A DNA stretch of 64,000 bases from Caballeronia sp. GAFFF1 (GTDB lineage: Bacteria > Pseudomonadota > Gammaproteobacteria > Burkholderiales > Burkholderiaceae). Location: positions 186,001 to 250,000 of the forward strand of contig NZ_JALQEM010000005.1 in NCBI RefSeq assembly GCF_023630705.1. The letters are read 5' to 3'. Shown piece after piece: positions 44,121-55,051 of this stretch; position 1 is the first letter of the stretch; each line of letters starts with the position of its first letter. A model generated the notes under the pieces. The model was not told where the DNA came from, searched no databases, and saw nothing but the letters and a program-made list of their open reading frames with translations. Both the position numbers and the translations under genes were made by a program.

Positions 44121-45524
44121 TCAAAGCGCCTCGCGCGCTGCCTTCGCCGCCGCGCGCACCTGATCCGGCGCGGTGCCGCCCGGATGATTGCGGCTCGCCA
44201 CCGACCCTTCGAGCGTCAGATAGCCGAACACATCCTCGCCGATCAGATGCGCGACGTTCGGCAGTTCGATGCGCATCGCGTCCAGCGAGAGATCCGCAAT
44301 ATCGCAGCCGCGCTCGTCGCAAATGCGCACCGCGTGCGCCACGGCTTCGTGCGCGTCGCGAAAGGGCAGGCCGCGCTTCACGAGATAGTCCGCGAGATCG
44401 GTGGCGGTTGCGAAGCCTTGCAGGGCCGCGGCGCGCATGGCCTGCGGCTTCACGGTGATGCCCGCCGCCATTTCCGCGAAGATGCGCAGCGTGTCGGCGA
44501 CCGTATCGACCGTGTCGAAGAGCGGTTCCTTGTCTTCCTGATTGTCCTTGTTGTACGCGAGCGGCTGGCCCTTCATCAGCGTGAGCAGCGCCATCAGATG
44601 CCCGTTCACGCGGCCCGTCTTGCCGCGCGCCAGTTCCGGCACGTCGGGGTTCTTCTTCTGCGGCATGATCGACGAACCCGTGCAGAAGCGGTCCGCCAGA
44701 TCGATGAAGCCGATGCGCGGGCTCATCCACAGCACGAGTTCCTCGGAGAAGCGCGAGACGTGCGTCATGATGAGCGCGGCCGCCGCTGTGAATTCGATCG
44801 CGAAATCGCGGTCGGACACCGCATCGAGCGAATTGGCGCAGATGCCGTCGAAGCCGAGCGAGGCCGCCACCGCGTGACGGTCGATCGGATAGCTCGTGCC
44901 CGCCAGCGCCGCCGCGCCGAGCGGCAGCCGGTTCACGCGACGGCGGCAATCGCGCATGCGCTCGGCATCGCGCGTGAACATCTCGACGTAGGCGAGCAGG
45001 TGATGCCCGAACGTCACCGGCTGCGCCACTTGCAGATGCGTGAAGCCCGGCATGATGGTGTCCGCGTGCTTCTCCGCCATGTCGATGAGCGCAAGTCGCA
45101 GGTCCTTCAGCAGGTCGCCGATGCGGTCGATCTCGCCGCGCAGCCACAGGCGGATGTCGGTCGCGACCTGATCGTTGCGCGAACGGCCGGTGTGCAGCCG
45201 CTTGCCGGCATCGCCGATCAGCGCGGTGAGCCGCGCCTCGATGTTCAGGTGCACGTCTTCGAGATCCAGCTTCCATTCGAACTCGCCGCGCTCGATCTCG
45301 CCCTTGATCTGCGCCATGCCGCGCTCGATGGCCGCAAGGTCGTCCGCGCCGATGATTTTCTGCGCCGCGAGCATGGACGCATGCGCGAGCGAGCCTTGAA
45401 TGTCGACGAGCGCGAGCCGCTTGTCGAAGAACACCGACGACGTATAGCGTTTGACGAGCTCCGACATCGGCTCGGAGAAGCGAGCCGACCAGGCTTCGCC
45501 TTTTTTGTGAAGTTGGGACGTCAT
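44121..45524 (-). CDS. argH: Argininosuccinate lyase
   Basis: ArgH splits argininosuccinate into arginine and fumarate, the last step of arginine synthesis. The 467-residue length is normal. The fumarase/aspartase signature [16 protein letters not shown] with the mobile serine is near residue 278. [18 protein letters not shown] near 112 binds substrate, and [17 protein letters not shown] holds the catalytic threonine and histidine. The start at 45524 begins [16 protein letters not shown], as in relatives. It stands alone with its own terminator. Confidence 0.97.
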   Translation of the reverse strand: MTSQLHKKGEAWSARFSEPMSELVKRYTSSVFFDKRLALVDIQGSLAHASMLAAQKIIGADDLAAIERGMAQIKGEIERGEFEWKLDLEDVHLNIEARLTALIGDAGKRLHTGRSRNDQVATDIRLWLRGEIDRIGDLLKDLRLALIDMAEKHADTIMPGFTHLQVAQPVTFGHHLLAYVEMFTRDAERMRDCRRRVNRLPLGAAALAGTSYPIDRHAVAASLGFDGICANSLDAVSDRDFAIEFTAAAALIMTHVSRFSEELVLWMSPRIGFIDLADRFCTGSSIMPQKKNPDVPELARGKTGRVNGHLMALLTLMKGQPLAYNKDNQEDKEPLFDTVDTVADTLRIFAEMAAGITVKPQAMRAAALQGFATATDLADYLVKRGLPFRDAHEAVAHAVRICDERGCDIADLSLDAMRIELPNVAHLIGEDVFGYLTLEGSVASRNHPGGTAPDQVRAAAKAAREAL

Positions 45525-45578
45525 GGTGTGTTTTCGGCGTTCGAGGCGTCAGAAAGACGAGAATTTTAACATTCGGGG

Positions 45579-46391
45579 CTACGCGTCCCCGACCAGAATC
45601 ACGAGCTTCAGGTCTTCGCGATGCGCCGGCTTGAACGTGATCTGATTGAACACCACGCGTCCGCGCGACGGATGATCGAACGCGCGCTCGCCGCCTTCGC
45701 GCTCGAACACGTCTTGCGAGGCCCAGTAGCGCGCGAAGGCATCGCTTGCGGCGCTCAACGCGTCGATCAGCGCGCGCGTGGGCGGATCGTTCAGATGGCG
45801 GATGGAATCGGCGCGAAACTCGGCGGCCAGCCGGCGCGCGCGCGTTTCCCAGTCGACGATGAGCGTTCGCGCCGCCGGCGACGTGAACGTGTAGGTCAAG
45901 AGATTGCGGTCGTGCTCGCTGTCCAGCCAGCCGACGAACAGGTCCGCCGCCGGCGCGTTCCAGCGCAGCGCATTCCACTGACGGTCGAGCACATAGGCGG
46001 GCGCGCCGATCAGCCCAACCGTCTGCAACAGCGCGGCGGGGACGTCCTGCGCGGCGGGATCGGGCTCGGCGGGATCGCGTTGTGCGGCGAGTTCGAAAAG
46101 ATACGCGCGCTCGGCGCGCGACAGTTGCAGCGCGACGGCGATGCGCGCGAGCGCGTCGGCGGAAGCGGATACCGGCCGGCCCTGCTCGATCCACGTGTAC
46201 CACGTCGGGCTCACGCCGCACAGTTGAGCGACTTCCTCGCGACGCAGGCCCGGCGTGCGGCGGCGCGGGCCGGGCGGCAAGCCGACCGCGAGCGGCGACA
46301 GACGCTCGCGATGCGTGCGGATGAATTCGCCGAGCGCGCGCGCGGGCGTATCGGCGAGCGGTTCGGCGGGCTTGTTTTCGGTTCGGTTCAT
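45579..46391 (-). CDS. XRE-family regulator with MmyB-like ligand domain
   Basis: A 270-residue transcription factor: an N-terminal Cro/C1-type helix-turn-helix (LRREEVAQLCGVSPTWYTWI, then EQGRPVSASAD, residues about 49-80) and a C-terminal MmyB-like PAS-type domain starting near YVLDRQWNALRWNAPAA. Members regulate a neighbouring, divergent gene, often an oxidoreductase or methyltransferase, and may bind a fatty-acid-like ligand. Here the divergent neighbour is a methyltransferase gene, with a 158-base gap that carries a palindrome. Confidence 0.9.
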   Translation of the reverse strand: MNRTENKPAEPLADTPARALGEFIRTHRERLSPLAVGLPPGPRRRTPGLRREEVAQLCGVSPTWYTWIEQGRPVSASADALARIAVALQLSRAERAYLFELAAQRDPAEPDPAAQDVPAALLQTVGLIGAPAYVLDRQWNALRWNAPAADLFVGWLDSEHDRNLLTYTFTSPAARTLIVDWETRARRLAAEFRADSIRHLNDPPTRALIDALSAASDAFARYWASQDVFEREGGERAFDHPSRGRVVFNQITFKPAHREDLKLVILVGDA

Positions 46392-46455
46392 GCGGACTTC
46401 GGACGCAAACGTCGGCGCGCGACGGGTGGTTCAGATACCAGGATAACTAGTCAAC

Positions 46456-46484
46456 TTGTACCGGTACAGGGCGGGCTCTATTGT
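46456..46484 (+). promoter_or_regulatory. Promoter with overlapping palindromic operator
   Basis: TTGTAC (46456-46461) and TATTGT (46479-46484) are spaced by 17 bases, a good sigma-70-like pair for the methyltransferase gene. The perfect 12-bp palindrome TGTACCGGTACA (46457-46468) overlaps the -35 element, where a bound XRE-type repressor would block polymerase. Confidence 0.55.
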
Positions 46485-46549
46485 ATCGGCAGGCCGGTGC
46501 TGCGACGACCGGTATCCGATGCACAACACGTCCACCATGCGGAGTCACG

Positions 46550-47314
46550 ATGAAACACCATGAACAGGTCGCCGACGCGTTCGGCAGCACTGCCGCCGCG
46601 TATCTCACGAGTCACGTTCACGCGACCGGCACCGATTTGCAGAACCTTGCCGCGACCTTCGCCGCGACGTGCGGCAACGCGACGGTGCTGGACATGGGCT
46701 GCGGCGCGGGTCACGCGAGCTTCGCGGTCGCGCCGCATGTGAAGCAAGTCGTGGCCTACGACATCGCGCCGCAGATGCTCGCCACCGTCGAAGCCGCCGC
46801 GAAGGAGCGCGGGCTGACGACCATCCGCACGCAGCAGGGCGCGGCTGAAACGCTGCCTTTCGACGACGCCTCGTTCGACTGGGCGATCAGCCGCATGAGC
46901 GCGCATCACTGGCGCGACGTGCCGAAGGCGCTCGCCGAAGTGCATCGCGTGCTGAAGCCGGGCGGGCGGCTCAAGTTCATCGACATCGCGGGCATCGACG
47001 ATCCGCTTTTCGACACGCATATTCAGGCGATCGAAGTGCTGCGCGACGCGTCGCATATCCGCGACTATCGCGCGGACGAATGGATCGCGATGCTCGACGC
47101 CGCCGGCTTCGACGCGCGCGTCACCGAACGCTGGCGCCTTCCGCTGGAATTCGAAGCGTGGGTGACGAGAATGCGCACGCCCGCCGAGCGCGTGACGGCG
47201 ATTCAATCGATGTGGGAGAACGCGCCCGAGGAAGTGCGCCAGTATTTCGGCGTGAAGGACGACTTCTCGTTCGAGCTGGACGCGTTGATGATCGAGGCAA
47301 AGCGGCGCGACTAA
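46550..47314 (+). CDS. SAM-dependent class I methyltransferase (UbiE-like)
   Basis: A 254-residue methyltransferase. The SAM-binding motif VLDMGCGAGHASFAVAP is near residues 45-61, YDIAPQM supplies the acidic ribose contact, and LKPGGRLKFIDIAG is motif III. The closest textbook relatives are UbiE/MenG-like and small-molecule methyltransferases. The ATG at 46550 has GGAG 6 bases upstream; an earlier in-frame start would place the promoter inside the gene. The divergent XRE regulator probably controls it. Substrate unknown. Confidence 0.9.
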   Translation: MKHHEQVADAFGSTAAAYLTSHVHATGTDLQNLAATFAATCGNATVLDMGCGAGHASFAVAPHVKQVVAYDIAPQMLATVEAAAKERGLTTIRTQQGAAETLPFDDASFDWAISRMSAHHWRDVPKALAEVHRVLKPGGRLKFIDIAGIDDPLFDTHIQAIEVLRDASHIRDYRADEWIAMLDAAGFDARVTERWRLPLEFEAWVTRMRTPAERVTAIQSMWENAPEEVRQYFGVKDDFSFELDALMIEAKRRD

Positions 47315-47338
47315 AGCCGCTTCGCCTCGCGAAAAGCG

Positions 47339-50300
47339 TCAGCCGGTATTCCGCAATCCCGCCGCGATCCCGTTGATCGTCAAGTGAATCCCGCGCCGCA
47401 GCCGCACGTTCTGATCGCCCGCGCGGTGGCGCTTGAGCAGTTCCACCTGCAAGTGATTCAGCGGATCGAGATACGGAAAGCGGTTTTTGATCGAACGCGC
47501 GAGCAGCGGGTTGTCGGAGAGCCGCTCGCTTCGGCCGGTGATCTCGGTGAGCACGTGACAGGTGCGCTCGTGCTCGGCCACGATCTTGTCGAACACTAGC
47601 TTGCGCAGCTTCTTGTCGCTGACGAGCTGCGCGTAACGCGACGCCACCGCGAGGTCGGTCTTCGCGAGCACCATGTCCATGTTCGACAGCAGATTCTTGA
47701 AGAACGGCCAGGTCTTGTGCATCTTGCGAAGCGCGGCAAGACGCCGGGTGCGCTCGGCATCCGATCCGGCTTCATCGAGATAAGCGGTCACCGCGCTGCC
47801 GAAGCCGTACCAGCCGGTCAGAAGCAGCCGGCACTGGCCCCACGAGAAGCCCCAGGGAATCGCGCGCAAATCCTCGATCTTCCGATGCTTCGGGTCTTGC
47901 AGCTTGCGCGACGCCGGCCGGCTGCCGATGTTCAGCTCCGCGATTTCCGCAATCGGCGTCGAGGAGAAGAAGTAATCGGTGAAGCCGGGCGTCTCGTAGA
48001 CGAGCGCGCGATACGCGGACATCGCGGCATCCGAAAGCGTCTGCATCGTCGCTTCGAACTGCGGCAGCTGTGCGGGCGCGTTCTCGTGCGGCAGGAGCGT
48101 TGCTTCGAGCGTCGCGGCCACGACCGTCTCCAGATTGCGACGTCCAATTTCCGCGTTCGCAAATTTGCTCGCGATCACTTCGCCTTGCTCGGTCAGCCGA
48201 ATCTGGCCGTCGACGGTGCCGGGCGGCTGCGAAAGAATCGCCTGATACGTCGGACCGCCTCCGCGCCCGACCGTGCCGCCGCGCCCGTGAAAGAGCCTGA
48301 GCGTCGTCCTGCGTTCCTTGAACAGCGCGACGAGCGCCAGTTCCGCGCGATACAACTCCCAGTTCGACGTGAGAAAGCCGCCGTCCTTGTTGCTGTCCGA
48401 ATACCCGAGCATGACTTCCTGCTCGTTGCCCTGATTTTCGATCAGCTTGTCGATGCCCGGCAGCGCGAAGAACTCGCCCATGATGACGGGCGCATTGCGC
48501 AAGTCCGCGATGGTTTCGAAAAGCGGAATCACCATCAGACCGTCGCGCGCGGCGTCGTCCTTGCTGCCGAGACAGCCTTGTAGCACGCCGGTTTCCTTTT
48601 GCAGCAGCATGACTTCCAGCAGATCGCTGACGGTTTCCGTGTGCGAAATGATGTAGTTGCGCACCGCCCGCGCGCCGAACTTCTCGCGGATTTCCCGCGC
48701 CGCTTCGAGCACGCCGAGTTCGCTTTTCGCGAGATCGGAATATTGCGTGTAGGGCAGGCGCAGCGGCCGCGGCTGTCCGAGCTCCTTCAGCAGCACATCG
48801 CGTTTCTGCGCTTCGTCGAGCGACGCGTAATCGGCCACGACGCCGCCGCGCGCGAGCAGTTCCGCCACGACCGCCTCGTGGATATCCGAGCTTTGCCGCA
48901 AGTCGATGCTCGCCAGATGGAAGCCGAACACTTCGGACGCCCGCGCGAGCGGCGACAGGCGCTGCGCCGCCAGCGACGCGCCGTGGTTCTGCGCAAGCGA
49001 TTCGATCAGCACGTTCAGATCGCGCGTGAACTCGGCGGCGTCGGCGTACGGCGTCGCGCGGATCGGCGCAGCGCCGCGCCCGGCGCTGCGCACGGCCACC
49101 ACGCCTTCGCCGAGCCGCACGCGCGCGCTCGCCGCGAGCCGCGTGTAGATGCCGATCAGCGCGCGCCGATACGGCTCGTCCGTGCGATGCGGCGAGTGGT
49201 CAGGCGACGCATCGGCGAGCGCGAGCAGCGCATCGCTCGCGCCCGCGAGCAGATTGGACACCGACAGTTCGGCGCCGAGCTTGTGCACCTCTTCCAGATA
49301 GTGTTCGAAGATGACGGTCGCCTGCCGCGTGGTGGCGGCGTCGAGCGTTTCCGCCGTGACGTTCGGGTTGCCGTCGCGGTCGCCCCCGATCCAGCTTCCC
49401 ATCTGGAAGAACGGCGGCAGCCGCGTGGGCAGGCCGTGCTCGGCGAGCGCGGCTTCGATGTCGGCATAAAGCGCGGGAATCTCAGCGAGGAAGGTCGCGC
49501 GGTAATAGGAGAGCGCGTTCTCGATTTCATCGGCGACGGTCAGGCGCGCGTCGCGCAGCATGCGCGTCTGCCAGAGCGACGTCACGCGTGCGCGCAGCAC
49601 CGCCTCGTTCTGCGAGCGTTCGCGGGCGGTCAGTTCCTGATCGCGCTCGGCCAGCAGTCGCGCGATGTCGTGCTGCGCGTCGAGGATACTCTTGCGCTGC
49701 ACTTCGGTCGGGTGCGCAGTCAGCACCGGAACGATGAGCGCGTCGTCGAAAAACTTCTGCAGCATTTTGCGCGTGGCGCTGACGTTCTTCTGTTCGCGCA
49801 TGCGCTCGATGGCATAGGCGATGGTGCCCGGCTGCGGCGCCGAGCCCGCAAGCGCGTGAATGCGGCGGCGGCGGTTGTGGTGGCGGTCTTCCGCGATGTT
49901 CGCCAGATGCGAGAAATAGCTGAACGCGCGCACGACGGACACTGTCTGCTCCGGCGACAACGCACGCAGGCGCTTTTCCAGCGTCTGCGAGGCGTCCACG
50001 TCGTCCTCGCGGCGGAACTTGACGGCGGTCTGACGAATCGCCTCGACCATGTCGAACACGGCGTCGCCTTCCTGCTCGCGCAGCACTTCGCCCAGCACGC
50101 GGCCGAGGAAGCGGATGTCTTCGAAGAGCGGGCGGTCTTTGTCGTCGCGGGCGCGGCTCGCGGGCTTCGCGCGGTCAGCGGAATCGGCATCCGAAGATTC
50201 GGTGGCGACGTGCGCTTCCGCGACCGAAGCAGCCTTGGCCTTCTTCGACGGCTTCTCGGCTTTGGGCGCTTTCACCATCACTTCGACGCCCGGCTTCTCC

Positions 50301-50452
50301 TTGACGGCGACCGCCGCCGTGGACGCTTTCGCGGCGCCTGCGGCCCGCGTCTTCGGAATGGAAGGCGACGGCGCCGCGATGGACGTGTCGGAGGATGAGT
50401 CGGGCGATGCGGCGTTGCGGCGCGCCGGGCGGGCCGATGCGGAAGACGTCAC
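47339..50452 (-). CDS. ppc: Phosphoenolpyruvate carboxylase
   Basis: Ppc carboxylates PEP to oxaloacetate, refilling the TCA cycle. The catalytic histidine is in [31 protein letters not shown] is the second conserved block, and the [17 protein letters not shown] loop holds the essential arginines and glycines. The C-terminus RNTG is the invariant end. The start is taken as a GTG at 50452, giving 1037 residues, because AGAGAGGA precedes it. About 120 N-terminal residues (Ala/Ser/Lys/Pro-rich) come before the catalytic core, a longer lead than in the E. coli enzyme (883 residues). The exact start is uncertain. Confidence 0.94.
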   Translation of the reverse strand: MTSSASARPARRNAASPDSSSDTSIAAPSPSIPKTRAAGAAKASTAAVAVKEKPGVEVMVKAPKAEKPSKKAKAASVAEAHVATESSDADSADRAKPASRARDDKDRPLFEDIRFLGRVLGEVLREQEGDAVFDMVEAIRQTAVKFRREDDVDASQTLEKRLRALSPEQTVSVVRAFSYFSHLANIAEDRHHNRRRRIHALAGSAPQPGTIAYAIERMREQKNVSATRKMLQKFFDDALIVPVLTAHPTEVQRKSILDAQHDIARLLAERDQELTARERSQNEAVLRARVTSLWQTRMLRDARLTVADEIENALSYYRATFLAEIPALYADIEAALAEHGLPTRLPPFFQMGSWIGGDRDGNPNVTAETLDAATTRQATVIFEHYLEEVHKLGAELSVSNLLAGASDALLALADASPDHSPHRTDEPYRRALIGIYTRLAASARVRLGEGVVAVRSAGRGAAPIRATPYADAAEFTRDLNVLIESLAQNHGASLAAQRLSPLARASEVFGFHLASIDLRQSSDIHEAVVAELLARGGVVADYASLDEAQKRDVLLKELGQPRPLRLPYTQYSDLAKSELGVLEAAREIREKFGARAVRNYIISHTETVSDLLEVMLLQKETGVLQGCLGSKDDAARDGLMVIPLFETIADLRNAPVIMGEFFALPGIDKLIENQGNEQEVMLGYSDSNKDGGFLTSNWELYRAELALVALFKERRTTLRLFHGRGGTVGRGGGPTYQAILSQPPGTVDGQIRLTEQGEVIASKFANAEIGRRNLETVVAATLEATLLPHENAPAQLPQFEATMQTLSDAAMSAYRALVYETPGFTDYFFSSTPIAEIAELNIGSRPASRKLQDPKHRKIEDLRAIPWGFSWGQCRLLLTGWYGFGSAVTAYLDEAGSDAERTRRLAALRKMHKTWPFFKNLLSNMDMVLAKTDLAVASRYAQLVSDKKLRKLVFDKIVAEHERTCHVLTEITGRSERLSDNPLLARSIKNRFPYLDPLNHLQVELLKRHRAGDQNVRLRRGIHLTINGIAAGLRNTG

Positions 50453-50733
50453 GTTGAGTTCCTCTCTCTGCTCTCTGATAGGCGAAGCCAGGGACCATCG
50501 GCGAAACGGCGGCCTGTGCGGCGCCGCGCGAAGCAAGTCATGCGGACCAGCAAGATGAACGTGTGCGAGGCGTCCGCGCCTGGCGCATGTGTCTCCCCAT
50601 GCGCCAAGCCCGCTTCGCGGCGCTCGGAAAGGCGCGCCGGACAAGGCTCTCGCGCGCCGCCCATGCCCGAATGGACCGTGGCGTGCGTGCTACCATTGTT
50701 CGTTATTTCATCCCGTCATTCGATCGAGCATCA

Positions 50734-51780
50734 ATGAATTCCGAGACGCATTCAACGACACCGCCCGCCACGCTTGTCATCGCTTCGCGGGAAAGCCGGC
50801 TCGCGATGTGGCAAGCCGAGCATGTGCGGTGTGCGCTGCACAAATTATATCCATCTTGCGACGTCAAAATTCTCGGAATGACGACACGCGGCGATCAGAT
50901 TCTGGACCGCACGCTGTCCAAGGTCGGCGGCAAGGGTCTCTTCGTGAAGGAACTGGAAGCCGCGCTCGCGGAAGGCCGCGCCGATCTCGCGGTGCATTCG
51001 CTGAAGGACGTGCCGATGCAGTTGCCCGAAGGCTTCACGCTCGGCGCCATTCTCGAACGCGAAGACCCGCGCGATGCCTTTGTGTCGCCGCACTTCGAAT
51101 CGCTCGAGGCGCTGCCGGCGGGCGCCGTGGTCGGCACGTCCAGCTTGCGCCGCGAAGCAATGATTCGCGCGCGCTTTGCGCATCTCGACGTGCGGCCGCT
51201 GCGGGGCAATCTCGACACGCGCTTGGCCAAGCTCGACCGCGGTGACTACGCGGCGATCATTCTCGCGGCGGCGGGTCTGAAGCGGCTTGGTCTCGAATCG
51301 CGCATCCGCGCATGCCTCGATGCGTCCGAGAGCTTGCCGGCGGCGGGACAGGGCGCGCTCGGCATCGAGATTCGCGCGGATCGCCCGGAACTCGCGGCGT
51401 GGCTCGCGCCGCTGCATGACGAAGCCACCGCGTTCGCCGTCGAAGCCGAACGCGCGGTGTCGCGCGCGCTCGGCGGAAGCTGCGAAGTGCCGCTCGCCGC
51501 GTTCGCGCAATGGAGCGACGGCGCCCTCTATTTGCGCGGCGCGGTGTCGATGCCTGACGGCAAACGCATGCTGCGCGCCGAAGAAGCGGTGCACGCGCCC
51601 GATCTGGCCGGCGCGCTCGCGCTCGGTCAGCGGGTGTCGGCCGATCTCGAAGCGCAAGGCGCAGCCGAGATCGTCAATGCGCTCTCGACGATGAGCCGCG
51701 CCGACGCGCCCAACGAGCCGCCGTCCGCGAGCGGTTCGCCGGACAATCCAGCGCCGCCGCCCGCGGCGAACGCATCCTGA
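50734..51780 (+). CDS. hemC: Porphobilinogen deaminase (hydroxymethylbilane synthase)
   Basis: HemC joins four porphobilinogens into hydroxymethylbilane. [13 protein letters not shown] near residue 18, the catalytic aspartate D92 in [11 protein letters not shown], and the dipyrromethane-cofactor cysteine C250 in [13 protein letters not shown] identify it. The 348-residue protein has a Pro/Ala/Ser-rich tail of about 30 residues beyond the normal end. The ATG at 50734 follows an AT-richer leader; it is divergent from ppc across a 280-base gap. Its TGA overlaps the hemD ATG by one base. Confidence 0.96.
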   Translation: MNSETHSTTPPATLVIASRESRLAMWQAEHVRCALHKLYPSCDVKILGMTTRGDQILDRTLSKVGGKGLFVKELEAALAEGRADLAVHSLKDVPMQLPEGFTLGAILEREDPRDAFVSPHFESLEALPAGAVVGTSSLRREAMIRARFAHLDVRPLRGNLDTRLAKLDRGDYAAIILAAAGLKRLGLESRIRACLDASESLPAAGQGALGIEIRADRPELAAWLAPLHDEATAFAVEAERAVSRALGGSCEVPLAAFAQWSDGALYLRGAVSMPDGKRMLRAEEAVHAPDLAGALALGQRVSADLEAQGAAEIVNALSTMSRADAPNEPPSASGSPDNPAPPPAANAS

Positions 51781-53840
51781 TGGCGAGCACGGTCCGCGCC
51801 ACCGTCGTCATTACGCGTCCGGGCGGGCAGTCGGCCGCGCTCGTCGAGCGGCTCGCTCGCGCGGGCTTCGACGCGTTCGACTTTCCGCTGATCGACATCG
51901 CCCCGGTCGCCGACGACGCGCTCCTTCGCGCCGCCCTCGACGAGCTGTACGCGCCCGAGCGCTACGCGCTCGTCGTGTTCGTGTCGCCGAACGCGGTCGA
52001 TCACGCGTTCGGCCGCCTCTTCGCGCCGTGGCCGGCAGACGTGCCGGTAGCGGTCGTCGGGCCGGGCAGCGTCGCGGCGCTCGCGCGACAAGGCGTGCAT
52101 GCGCCGACGCATCGCGTGATCAGCCCCTCGGAAGAGGCGAACGATCCGCGCTTCGATTCCGAGGCGCTCTACGCCGCCATCGAGTCGCACTTCGGCGCGA
52201 ACGGGCTCGACGGCCGGCGCGTGCTGATCGTGCGCGGCGACGGCGGGCGCGAGTGGCTCGCCGAACGGCTCGAACAGGCTGGCGCCCGGGTGACGAAGGT
52301 CGCGGCATACCGGCGTCTGCTGCCCGAGCCGTCCATGCGAAAGTGGGAGCGCATCCACGCGCTGCTGGGCGGCGATCATGCGTGGCTGCTCACCAGTTCC
52401 GAAGGCGTGCGTAATCTGGATGAGCTCGCCCGCGAGCATCTCACCGCCGACGAAATCGCTCGGCTCAAGCACGCGCCGCTCGTCTGCCCGCACCCGCGCA
52501 TTGCCGAAGCCGCGCGCCAAACGGGTTTTGATAGGATTACGGTGTCCGGCGCCGGCGACGAACGCATCGTGCATACGCTCCTGACGCTCTTTCCGCCTGA
52601 CGCCGGCGCATCCGCCGCAGCGGAGCCGAAGCGCCATGAAGAGACGCCGAACCACGCGCCATCTCGAGCGACCGACACATCGCCGGCCACGCCGCCGGCC
52701 CACCAAACGGCTCAATCACGCATGACTGACTCGAACGATTCCAAGAAAGCTTCACCTCAGCCGAACGTGACACCGCCCTTGCCGCCGAACACGCCCTTCA
52801 CGCCGTATGAACAACAGAAGCGGCGCGGCGGCGCGGGCACTGTGTTGTTGTGGTTCGTCGTCGCCATTCTGGCGGTGGCGGCGGGCGCGGGCGGCTACGC
52901 GCTGAACCGCAAAGTGGACCGCAAGGAACAGGAGATGGCGCAGCGCGTCGAAGAAGCCGATGCGCAGAACGCCGCTCTGCGCGCCAAGGCCGATCAGGCG
53001 GCGAGCGCGACCTCCGCGCTCAACACGCAGTTGATCCAGTTGCAGGGCAAGCTCGCCGATGCCGAAGCGCACAGTCAGGCGTTGCAGCAGCAGTATCAGG
53101 ATCTCGCGAGCAACCGCGACGACTGGACGATCGCGGAAGTCAAGCAGATTCTCTCCAGCGCAAGCCAGCAGTTGCAGTTGACCGGAAACGTCCAGCTCGC
53201 GCTCTTCGCGCTGCAAAGCGCCGACACGCGCCTCGCCGCGACGACCGGCCCGCAAGTCGTGGCGATCCGCAAGGCCATCACGCAGGACATCGACAAGCTC
53301 AAGTCGACGCAAACCACCGACCTCACCGGTCTCGCCATCAAGCTCGACACGGCCATCGAGCAGATCGACGGCTTGCCGCTCGCGGGCGAGGCGCCGATCG
53401 AGCGCGCGCGGGCACAGGCCGCCGCGCCGGGCGACAGCGCGTCGATCGCCGCGGCCACCGGCGAGCCGCGCTGGAAGGTGCTGTGGCGGCAGATCACGAG
53501 CGGCATCGGACAACAGTTGTCGAGTCTGGTGTCGGTGCGGCGCATTGACAATGCGGACGCCATGCTCACGTCGCCCGATCAGGGCTACTTCGTGCGGGAG
53601 AACGTGAAGCTGCGCCTGTTGTCGGCGCGTCTGTCGCTGCTTTCGCGCAGCGAATCTACGCTGAAGTCGGATCTCGCGGCAGCGGATGCCGCGCTCGGCC
53701 GCTACTTCGATCCGTCGTCCAAGAAGGTCGCCGCCGTGCGCGATCTCGTGAAACAGGTCGATCAGGCGTCGCTCGCGGTCGCCGTGCCGAACCTGGACGC
53801 GAGCCTTGCCGCCGTTCATCAGTTCAAGCGAGGCGGATGA
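51780..53840 (+). CDS. hemDX: HemD-HemX fusion: uroporphyrinogen-III synthase plus membrane protein
   Basis: One 686-residue frame carries two units. Residues 1-270 are uroporphyrinogen-III synthase (ITRPGGQSAALVERL near 11, FVSPNAVDHAF near 67, TSSEGVRNL near 205), which closes and rearranges hydroxymethylbilane. Residues 270-350 are a Pro/Ala/Ser linker. From about 315 the sequence is HemX-like: one membrane helix at about 353-376, a coiled-coil, then a periplasmic helical domain to the end. In E. coli these are separate genes. The fusion would hold the synthase at the inner membrane. An internal ATG at residue 315 (base 52722) has no clear ribosome site. hemY overlaps the stop. Confidence 0.93.
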   Translation: MASTVRATVVITRPGGQSAALVERLARAGFDAFDFPLIDIAPVADDALLRAALDELYAPERYALVVFVSPNAVDHAFGRLFAPWPADVPVAVVGPGSVAALARQGVHAPTHRVISPSEEANDPRFDSEALYAAIESHFGANGLDGRRVLIVRGDGGREWLAERLEQAGARVTKVAAYRRLLPEPSMRKWERIHALLGGDHAWLLTSSEGVRNLDELAREHLTADEIARLKHAPLVCPHPRIAEAARQTGFDRITVSGAGDERIVHTLLTLFPPDAGASAAAEPKRHEETPNHAPSRATDTSPATPPAHQTAQSRMTDSNDSKKASPQPNVTPPLPPNTPFTPYEQQKRRGGAGTVLLWFVVAILAVAAGAGGYALNRKVDRKEQEMAQRVEEADAQNAALRAKADQAASATSALNTQLIQLQGKLADAEAHSQALQQQYQDLASNRDDWTIAEVKQILSSASQQLQLTGNVQLALFALQSADTRLAATTGPQVVAIRKAITQDIDKLKSTQTTDLTGLAIKLDTAIEQIDGLPLAGEAPIERARAQAAAPGDSASIAAATGEPRWKVLWRQITSGIGQQLSSLVSVRRIDNADAMLTSPDQGYFVRENVKLRLLSARLSLLSRSESTLKSDLAAADAALGRYFDPSSKKVAAVRDLVKQVDQASLAVAVPNLDASLAAVHQFKRGG

Positions 53841-55033
53841 TGACGATTCGAGGACTCATCTGGCTCGCGCTGCTCTTCGCGGTCGCGGTGATCGTCGCGA
53901 CGGTCGGCGGCTTCAATGGCGGGCAGGTATTGATCGTCGTTCCGCCGTATCGCGTCGACGTGTCGCTGAATCTGTTCGCGGTGGCGCTCGTCGTGCTGTT
54001 CATCGCGCTGTACGCGCTGATTCGGGCGGCGCGCGGCGTCTGGAAAATGCCGCAGCGCGTGGCCGCTTACCGCGCCCGCAGCCGGCTCGCGAAGGCGAAC
54101 GCTTCGTTGCGCGATGCCATCGGCCACCTGTACGCCGGGCGTTTCTCGAAGGCGGAGAAAGCCGCGCGCGATGCGCTTTCCGTCGCGGAGAACCGGGGCG
54201 CGGCGGGGCTGATCGGCGCGAATGCGGCGCATCGGCTGCATGAATACGGGCGTCGCGATGAATGGCTCGCGCAGATCAGCGGCGCGGACTGGCAGGACGC
54301 GCGTCTGATGGCCACCGCCGACATGCGCGCCGATGGCCGCGACGCGGACGGCGCGCTCGTCGCATTGACGGAGATTCAGGCGCAAGGCGGGCGGCGCATT
54401 CACGCGCAGCAGATCGCGCTGCGCGCCCAGCAGCAGTTGAAGAACTGGGCAGAAGTGCTGAAGCTCGCGCGCATGCTGGAGAAGCGCGAGGCGTTGCATC
54501 CGGCGGTCGCCGTGCGTTTGCGGCAGGTGGCGGCGGAAAACCTGCTGCGCGACCGGCGGCACAATCCGGACGCGCTGCTCGAATTCTGGCAGTCGCTCTC
54601 CGCGACGGAGCGCCAGTCGCCGCGTCTGGCCGATCTCGCGGCGGAATTGCTGATCGCGCTCGATCGCCGCGCGGAGGCGAGGAAGATCGTCGAGGAGGCG
54701 CTCGCGCATAACTGGGACGCGCGGCTGTTGCGCCGCTATCCGGATTGCGTCGTCGGCGGCGATGCGTTCCCGTTGATTCAGCGCGCCGAAGCCTGGCAAA
54801 AGGAGCGCACGGAAGACGCGGACCTGCTTTTCACGCTCGGGCGCTTGTGCCTGCATCAGCAGTTGTGGGGCAAGGCGCAGGCGTTCCTCGAATCGGCGCT
54901 CAAACTGGCAGACAACGAGCCGCTCAAAATCCGGACGCATCGCGCGCTGGCGCGCCTGCATGAGCAACTGGGCGATGCCGAGAAGGCCGCCGAGCATTAT
55001 CGGGCGAGCGCGCTGGCGATGAACGTCGTCTAG
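53837..55033 (+). CDS. hemY: HemY-like TPR membrane protein
   Basis: This 398-residue protein has two N-terminal membrane helices (about residues 6-28 and 44-62) and then TPR-like helical repeats in the cytoplasm. HLYAGRFSKAEKAARDAL and LLFTLGRLCLHQQLWGKAQA are recognisable repeat units. It matches the E. coli HemY scaffold found after hemX, thought to organise haem-pathway enzymes; it is not the protoporphyrinogen oxidase sometimes given this name. It starts with ATGATG overlapping the hemDX stop and ends just before a strong terminator, so hemC-hemDX-hemY is one operon. Confidence 0.94.
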   Translation: MMTIRGLIWLALLFAVAVIVATVGGFNGGQVLIVVPPYRVDVSLNLFAVALVVLFIALYALIRAARGVWKMPQRVAAYRARSRLAKANASLRDAIGHLYAGRFSKAEKAARDALSVAENRGAAGLIGANAAHRLHEYGRRDEWLAQISGADWQDARLMATADMRADGRDADGALVALTEIQAQGGRRIHAQQIALRAQQQLKNWAEVLKLARMLEKREALHPAVAVRLRQVAAENLLRDRRHNPDALLEFWQSLSATERQSPRLADLAAELLIALDRRAEARKIVEEALAHNWDARLLRRYPDCVVGGDAFPLIQRAEAWQKERTEDADLLFTLGRLCLHQQLWGKAQAFLESALKLADNEPLKIRTHRALARLHEQLGDAEKAAEHYRASALAMNVV

Positions 55034-55051
55034 GGCGTCGGTTCAGCGTGA

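Noticed and set aside
51780..53840. A missing stop codon or assembly error joining hemD and hemX
   Set aside because: The linker is long and of normal composition, hemY overlaps the end as expected, and fused HemD-HemX is known in this bacterial group.
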